Source: Chrysemys picta bellii
Lineage: Eukaryota; Chordata; Testudines; Emydidae
Assembly: GCF_011386835.1 (NCBI RefSeq)
Contig: NC_088809.1
Span: forward strand, 21,149,067-21,213,066
DNA: 64,000 nt
Direction of reading: 5' to 3'
This document shows, piece by piece, positions 59,273-64,000 of the stretch. Each line of letters begins with the position of its first letter. Positions within the stretch are counted from its first letter, which is position 1. Both the position numbers and the translations under genes were made by a program. Below the pieces are notes generated by a model, which saw only the letters and a list, made by a program, of their open reading frames with translations, made no database searches and was not told where the DNA came from.

Positions 59273-59989
59273 GTGAAGAAACAGATTGACAGAGCCAGAA
59301 GAGTACCCAGAAGTCACCTATTACAGAACAGGCCTAACAAAGAAAGTAACGGAACGCCACTAGCCGTCACCTTCAGCCCCCGACTAAAACCTCTCCAGCG
59401 CATCATCAAGGATCTACAACCTATCCTGAAGGACCATCCCTCACTCTCACAGATCTTGGGAGACAGGCCAGTTCTCACTTACAGACAGCCCCCCAACCTG
59501 AAGCAAATACTCACCTGCAACCACACACCGCACAACAAAAACACTAACCCAGGAACCAAACCCTGCTACCAACCCTGGTGCCAAGTCTGTCCACATATCT
59601 ATTCAAGGGACACCATCATAGGACCTAATCACATCAGCCACGTCATCAGGGGCTTGTTCACCTGCACATCTACCAATGTGATATATGCCATCATGTGCCA
59701 GCAATGCCCCTCTGCCATGTCCATTGGCCAAACCGGACAGTCTCTACGCAAAAGAATAAATGGACACAAATCAGACGTCAAGAATTATAACATTCAAAAA
59801 CCAGTTGGAGAACACTTCAACCTCCCTGGACACTCAATTACAGACCTAAAAGTTGCAATTCTTCAACAAAAAAACTTTAAAAACAGACTCCAGCGAGAAA
59901 CTGCAGAACTGGAATTAATTTGCAAACTGGACACCATTAAATTAGGCTTGAATAAAGACTGGGAGTGGATGGGTCATTACACAAAGTAA
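59273..59989 (+). pseudogene. Penelope-like C-terminal region with GIY-YIG endonuclease domain (238 codons open)
   Basis: The upstream part (FSPRLKPLQRIIKDLQPIL, PPNLKQIL) is the RT thumb/linker of Neptune-type Penelope elements. A Cys cluster C98, C103 and C106 (KPCYQPWCQVC) is the linker zinc motif. The endonuclease follows: IYAIMCQQC at 137-145 ('GIY' part), SIGQTGQSLRKRINGH at 150-165 ('YIG' part, with Tyr replaced by Ser), then HFNLPGHS and LQRETAELELI. The frame ends naturally at HYTK stop. The RT palm is missing, so this is a 5'-truncated copy. Being open over 717 bp suggests relative youth; the first Met is internal and not a true start. The changed catalytic-site Tyr argues against activity. 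Confidence 0.9.
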
Positions 59990-60011
59990 AAAACTATTTC
60001 CCCATGCTAAT

Positions 60012-60142
60012 ATTTTGCATCTGACGAAGTGGGTATTCACCCACGAAAGCTTATGCTCCAATACATCTGTTAGTCTATAAGGTGCCACAGGACTCTGTCG
60101 CTTTTTACAGATCCAGACTAACACGGCTACCCCTCTGATACT
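60012..60142 (-). mobile_element. SINE-like copy inside the Penelope 3' UTR, with hammerhead-like segment
   Basis: From GCATCTGACGAAGTGGGTAT through CACCCACGAAAGCTTATGCT to CGGCTACCCCTCTGATA; reverse-complemented it begins TATCAGAGGGGTAGCCGTG. The Penelope UTR resumes immediately after. Its plus-strand segment 60021-60058 has the hammerhead-like layout described in the findings. I remember this family as a cryptodire Pol III SINE, but its shared end with the Penelope tail leaves the class open. Confidence 0.82.
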
Positions 60143-60429
60143 TTCCCCCTACTGTTACTCTCACCTGTTTGAAACGGGCCATCCTGATTATCACAACAAA
60201 AGCTTTTTTAATCCTGCTGATAATAGCCCACCTTAATTGATTAGTCTCGTTATAGTGGGTATGGCAACACCCATTTTTTCCATGTTCTCTGTGTATATGT
60301 ATCTTCCTACTGCATTTTCCACTGCATCCGATGAAGTGGGTTTTAGTCCACGAAAGCTTATGCCCAAATAAATGTGTTTGTCTCTAAGGGGCCACAAATA
60401 CTCCTCGTTCTTTTTGATATATACTAATT

Positions 60430-61464
60430 TCTTTTAAGTCTTTTTTTCTTAGTTCCTTTATCCAGACTTGTCCTATTACCATAAGGCATTTTGGTTTATT
60501 TCTCCTCATGTTGACCACCGAATTGCCAACATTCTTCATATATCTGTTTAGTGTTTCCATCTTCCCTATTTCCTATGACTGCTGCCCAAAAAAGTTAAGT
60601 CCAATAATTTCATTCCTAACACTACAGGCATTGCACCAGCAGCTTATCTGCATTACACACAAAGGGGTCAAGATGAAGGCATCGCATGCCATGCATAATG
60701 CCTGGGCTTGGATTGAATCGACCTTCCTTAGGTTCGTTTCTGATGCTGAACTAAATGCTTGGCATCCGTACTCAATGACTAGTCTTATTAATGCCCTATG
60801 CAGCATTCCCATTGCTTTCTTATCCACACTCCAGGTGGCTTCGGCGATACTTTGAAGTAGATTGATTTTGCCTTCATGTTTATCTACAATATTTTCAACG
60901 TGCTCCTTCCGCGTTAGCTTGCTATCAAATGTCACACCCGGGAATTTGTAGCTTTTAACTACACTTACTTGCTGTAAATACAGCGACGGTTTGCACTCTT
61001 TTATAATTTTCCTTTTAGTAAATATCATTCTTTGACTCTGTCAGTTCTCAAAAGTAAAGCCCCACATGTCTCCAGGCCGCACTTTTTCCTAAGTGTTTCA
61101 CTCCTTCGCGTCTCAAATATTTCCTGGTTCTTGTTTTCAGCCCATGTGGCACGGTCATCTGCAAACGAGGAAATGCCTATTCCTGCATGCAGCCTTTTTG
61201 GAAATCATTACACTGAGTATGGTACAGGTGATGATACTCCCCTGCCAAAGGCCATTTGTGATTGTATATATGCTAGAGTAGGTGTCCCTTGCTTTCCTTT
61301 ACTTAAGAAATCCTTTATCCACCTATATATTCCTCCTTTCATCCCCCTGGATGCTATTTTATGTCATAAGTCCTCTCCCCATAACATCTAGGAAACCGAT
61401 CATATATACTTTATTCTCATACTATAGGATCAGTGTACTTCTCCTCCTCCTGAACCCACTTTAA
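60430..61464 (-). pseudogene. LINE reverse transcriptase remnant with FADD
   Basis: Minus-strand reading contains IYRWIKDFLSKGKQGTP, then a decayed motif B, then SFADDRATWA (about 61143-61172), which keeps both catalytic Asp residues. The post-palm part is open for about 150 codons: KSYKFPGVTFDSKLTRKEHV, ALIRLVIEYGCQAFSSASE, LRKVDSIQAQALCMAC. Several stops interrupt it. The pre-RT block (SSNEGKAETLAEIF) lies at 61805-62037 on the other side of an insertion. Confidence 0.8.
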
Positions 61465-61800
61465 GAACAGGAGGACTTGTGGCACCTTAGAGACTAACAA
61501 ATTTATTTGAGCATAAGCTTTCGTGGGCTACAGCCCACTTCATCTGATGCATGTAGTGGAAAATACAGAAGGAAGATATATATATACACAGAGAACATGA
61601 AACAATGGGTGTTACCATACACACTATAAGGAGAGTGATCAAAGTAAAACTATTTCCCCATGCTTATTCCCCTCCCCCCCTACAGTTCCTCATATCTCCT
61701 TGTCAATTGCTGGAAATGGGCCATTTTCATTACCACTACAAACAGTTCTTTTTCTCTCCTGCTGATAAAAGCTCACCTTAACTGATCACTCTCCTTATAG
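61465..61800. mobile_element. Rearranged Penelope 3' tail piece (internal inversion)
   Basis: 61465-61640 is the reverse complement of a Penelope terminal segment (GGAGGACTTGTGGCACCTTA, GAGCATAAGCTTTCGTGGGC, TACAGCCCACTTCATCTGAT, CACAGAGAACATGAA). 61641-61800 is the upstream 3' UTR in plus orientation (AAAACTATTTCCCCATGCTT, CTGATAAAAGCTCACC). The two halves overlap as an inverted repeat: ATAAGGAGAGTGATCA near 61627 and TGATCACTCTCCTTAT near 61784. Confidence 0.85.
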
Positions 61801-62086
61801 TGGGTATTTTTTCCCCATCACATGGATTTCTATACCCTGAGTTTCACCATTACTAATATTAAGGAATATTTCTGCTAGGGTTTCCGCTTTGCCTTCATTA
61901 GAACTTTTTATCCCTTGGCCTTCTGCAATCAGGCCTGGTACAGAACTCCTCTTACTTGGTATTGGATTCACTGTCCTGATCTGCCTATATACTGCTGATA
62001 TCTTAGTATTTACAGTAAAAGCTGTGATATCCGGCATGTTGGGGGGATGGGGGGTGCCAGTTAGTCAAAAATTCCAGTTAACTAAG

Positions 62087-62283
62087 AAGCAACAGAGGGT
62101 CCTGTGGCACCTTTGAGACTAACAGAAGTACTGGGAGCATAAGCTTTTGTGGGTAAGAACCTCAAGAAGTGAGGTTCTTACCCATGAAAGCTTATGCTCT
62201 CAGTACTTCTGTTAGTCTCAAAGGTGCCACAGGACCCTCTGTTGCTTTTTACAGATTCAGACTAACACGGCTACCCCTCTGAT
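62087..62283. mobile_element. Second fold-back SINE-like insertion, 12-bp TSD
   Basis: Arm 62087-62163 (AAGCAACAGAGGGTCCTGTG ... GGGTAAGAACCTC), a 7-base spacer AAGAAGT (62164-62170), and arm 62171-62247 as its reverse complement with about three mismatches in 77. The head ACAGATTCAGACTAACACGG ... TCTGATA continues on the right to about 62283. Direct repeats AGTTAACTAAGA flank the whole structure at 62076-62087 and 62284-62295. Confidence 0.92.
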
Positions 62284-62295
62284 AGTTAACTAAGA

Positions 62296-62760
62296 GTTAT
62301 ACTTACCAGTGGAGGGAGGGAGTTTGAGTGCGGGAGGGGGCTCGGGGCAGGGGATTGGGGTGCAGGAGGGGTTTCGGGGTGCTGGATCTGGGTGGCGCTC
62401 ACCTCGGGTGGCTCTCCACAAGCAGAGATGTATCCCTGCTGCTCCTAGGCGGAGGTGCAGCCAGGCAGCTCTGTGTGCTGCCTCCACCCGCAGGCGCCGC
62501 CCCCCGCAGCTCCCATTGGCCATGGTTCCCAGCCAATGGGAGCTGCGGAGCCAGCACTCGGGGCGGGGGCAGCACACGGAGTCCCCTGTGGCCGTTCCTT
62601 TGCCTAGGAGCAGCAGGGACATGTTGCCGCTTCCGGAGAGCCACACGGAGCCAGGTAGGGAGCCTGTCGGCTTTCTCACATGCCTTGTTCCTTTCCTTAA
62701 TTGCGTTTTTACACTGCCCATCCTGCCGCGGTACATGGCTTCTGCCGTGAGGGTGACTGG
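62296..62760. repeat. GC-rich dispersed repeat with palindromic CCAAT boxes
   Basis: A turtle-type repeat with CGCAGCTCCCATTGGC (62505-62520) and its exact complement GCCAATGGGAGCTGCG (62532-62547) around an 11-base spacer, plus CAGCACTCGGGGCGGGGGCA. Edges are uncertain. It interrupts the LINE between the endonuclease and pre-RT parts. Confidence 0.65.
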
Positions 62761-62775
62761 ATAGCTTCCGTATAG

Positions 62776-63480
62776 CTACTTTGCTGCCATGACAATTCCC
62801 TTAGGAACACTGCTACGAAACTCCTCGGTATCATCCCTCAGACATTGTTCATTAATGGGGTCAATGCACTGGCTTCTAACTAGTTCCCAGCTTGGTTTTA
62901 TATATATTCCTTCCTCCATCCTCAACACTGCCCTTACCTTGTGTAGACCAGAGAGATTTCCATTGGCTGCATTCAACCTCGTGGCTGTACCTTCATTCAC
63001 GATTCTGAAATTCGTTTCGTCAATGAATTGCTCTAGACATTTGCCATTCTTATATTTTTTCCATTGCCCCACAATCCGTTACGGCTGTTCCAGTCGTCAC
63101 ATATATTATCTCTGTCAAATTTTTATCTCCAGTTTTCCATACGTTATATACATTCAGAGATGCAGCTTTATTTTGCATTGGACTCTCAACAGGGTTATAT
63201 TCTATATTTCGGTTCTTCCCCTCCATTTCAAGGTAAGGAGTGTACAAACTTCCCCTCCGCTTCCCACTTCCCTGACTTGCCTAGAGATGCCCTATCCTGG
63301 GATTTGGCCATCTAGGTTTTTGATGAACCGGATTTCTTGTATGCAAATGAGATGTGGTTGAGTAGCCTTATCAAGGCGCTTATCTGTATTTCCTGTCCAC
63401 GAGCGATTCGGCTGCGTGCATTCCAGCAGGAAACGGTGCCATTCTATTCACCCGTCACTGAAAAACCACGGAGTCGTTCT
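62776..63480 (-). pseudogene. LINE endonuclease domain remnant
   Basis: Minus-strand reading gives CWNARSRIARGQEIQ, matching the WNARS start of APE endonucleases of I-type LINEs, then a decayed stretch, then KNGKCLEQFIDETNFRIVNE and ATRLNAANGNLSGL. Stop codons and frameshifts break it. Confidence 0.75.
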
Positions 63481-64000
63481 ACCGATAACTCGTTAACATC
63501 TAGGCACTTTTCTGCAGCTTTAATTATCATTTTCATTTTGTCGGTTTCTTCCCTGGCTGTGATATATAGTTTATTACGTCAATCACAAAAGCCATAAACC
63601 TCTCGTTGTCTGGACATAATACATCTCCGATTTCCCCTGGATCACTCATTATATCCTTTGATTTATTCGGCTGCGTGCCTATCTTCCTCCTTACCGCGCT
63701 TCCTTTCTTCTTCCCTGTTTGGTCTCAGACGCCGCCGCAGCGCTTCCGCAGAGGATACGCGCTTTGTAGCGGTTGGGTTTTGAATCTCTCTTGCTTGCCC
63801 CGCTGCTGTGTAACCTGCACGTGCTGCACTGAGCTCCCCTCCGCAGCTGTTACTCTTTCGTTCTGTCCCTTCCATGCAATTGTCATCGGCGTGCGCCCCC
63901 CACCCCCCAACCCCTTTGACTGCATCTCCTTTTCCCTTGACATACATTTGCCCTGTGTCCAAACCTTTGGAATCTGCAGCACCTCGGCAGGGGTGCAATC

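Larger units (their letters stand above)
59233..60420 (+). mobile_element. Penelope-like element, 5'-truncated, with 3' UTR and terminal segment
   Basis: Holds the C-terminal coding part (59273-59989) and then a 3' UTR (AACTATTTCCCCATGCTAAT ... CCTGCTGATAATAGCCCACC ... GTTATAGTGGGTATGGCAAC). It ends in the segment GCATCCGATGAAGTGGGTTT, CCACGAAAGCTTATGCCC, TCTCTAAGGGGCCACAAATA. A SINE-like copy is inserted in the 3' UTR at 60012-60142. A second piece of the same UTR lies at 61465-61800. Confidence 0.88.
57554..64000 (-). mobile_element. Minus-strand LINE of the I/Nimb type (endonuclease-RT-RNase H), multiply interrupted
   Basis: Domains follow each other from high to low coordinates: gag-like ORF1 end (about 63480-63660), APE endonuclease (63430-62776), pre-RT (62037-61805), RT with FADD (61464-60430), RNase H with TDGS (58800-58310), and a short C-terminal block (58069-57565). 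The 3' end shows a (GAT)3 tail at 57553-57563, as expected for I-type elements. Insertions: two hAT-like elements, a Penelope-like element, a Penelope tail piece, a fold-back repeat and a GC-rich repeat. Frames are broken in every domain. The clade name is a judgement from domain order; the element may extend beyond base 64000. Confidence 0.78.

Overview
The window is vertebrate nuclear DNA, and its repeats point to a turtle, most likely a cryptodire. They are CR1 LINE pieces of the reptile/bird type, a dispersed SINE-like family with the words TAGCCGTGTTAGTCTG and GCATAAGCTTTCGTGG, short hAT-like elements with 8-bp target duplications, a Penelope-like element, and old MIR-like SINEs. The species call rests on remembered repeat words, not on a search.

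The only protein-coding gene I can support is TMEM132E on the minus strand, seen as four internal exons. In transcript order these are 20431-19525, 18236-18096, 4643-4451 and 2583-2440. They splice in frame (AG|G, AG|G, then phase 0 twice) and encode one continuous segment of a large type I membrane protein. The first exon (signal peptide) was not found. The later exons (rest of the ectodomain, membrane span, cytoplasmic tail) lie left of base 1. Positions 20432-64000 are therefore first intron and/or 5' flank.

Region by region. 1-2439 is intron, with a GT-rich tract and a short hAT-like element. 2440-20431 holds the four exons and three introns. 21.25-22.09 kb is a 78-bp minisatellite grown from a dispersed repeat tail. 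23.38-25.68 kb is a 39-bp minisatellite of about 58 units that is open in several frames. 27.27-27.47 kb is a perfect fold-back repeat bounded by a 17-bp target duplication. 31.5-35.1 kb has two hAT-like elements swollen by internal tandem sequence. 35.5-36.8 kb is GC-rich, unique-looking DNA. 39.9-40.6 kb has two outward-facing CR1 tails. 44.76-45.68 kb is a 42-45-bp minisatellite. 47.1-47.8 kb is a third tandem-swollen hAT-like element. 53.3-56.1 kb is a CR1 inside a CR1. 57.55-64.0 kb is a minus-strand LINE with endonuclease, reverse transcriptase and RNase H remnants, split by two hAT-like elements, a Penelope-like element, a second fold-back repeat and a GC-rich repeat.

The most interesting signals are in the last block. 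The Penelope-like 3' end and the SINE-like copies share a segment laid out like a hammerhead ribozyme core. Two independent insertions of this family are near-perfect inverted duplications that turn at this same segment and carry target-site duplications around the whole palindrome. Most long open frames elsewhere are by-products of GC-rich DNA or of repeat units divisible by three, and are not annotated as genes.
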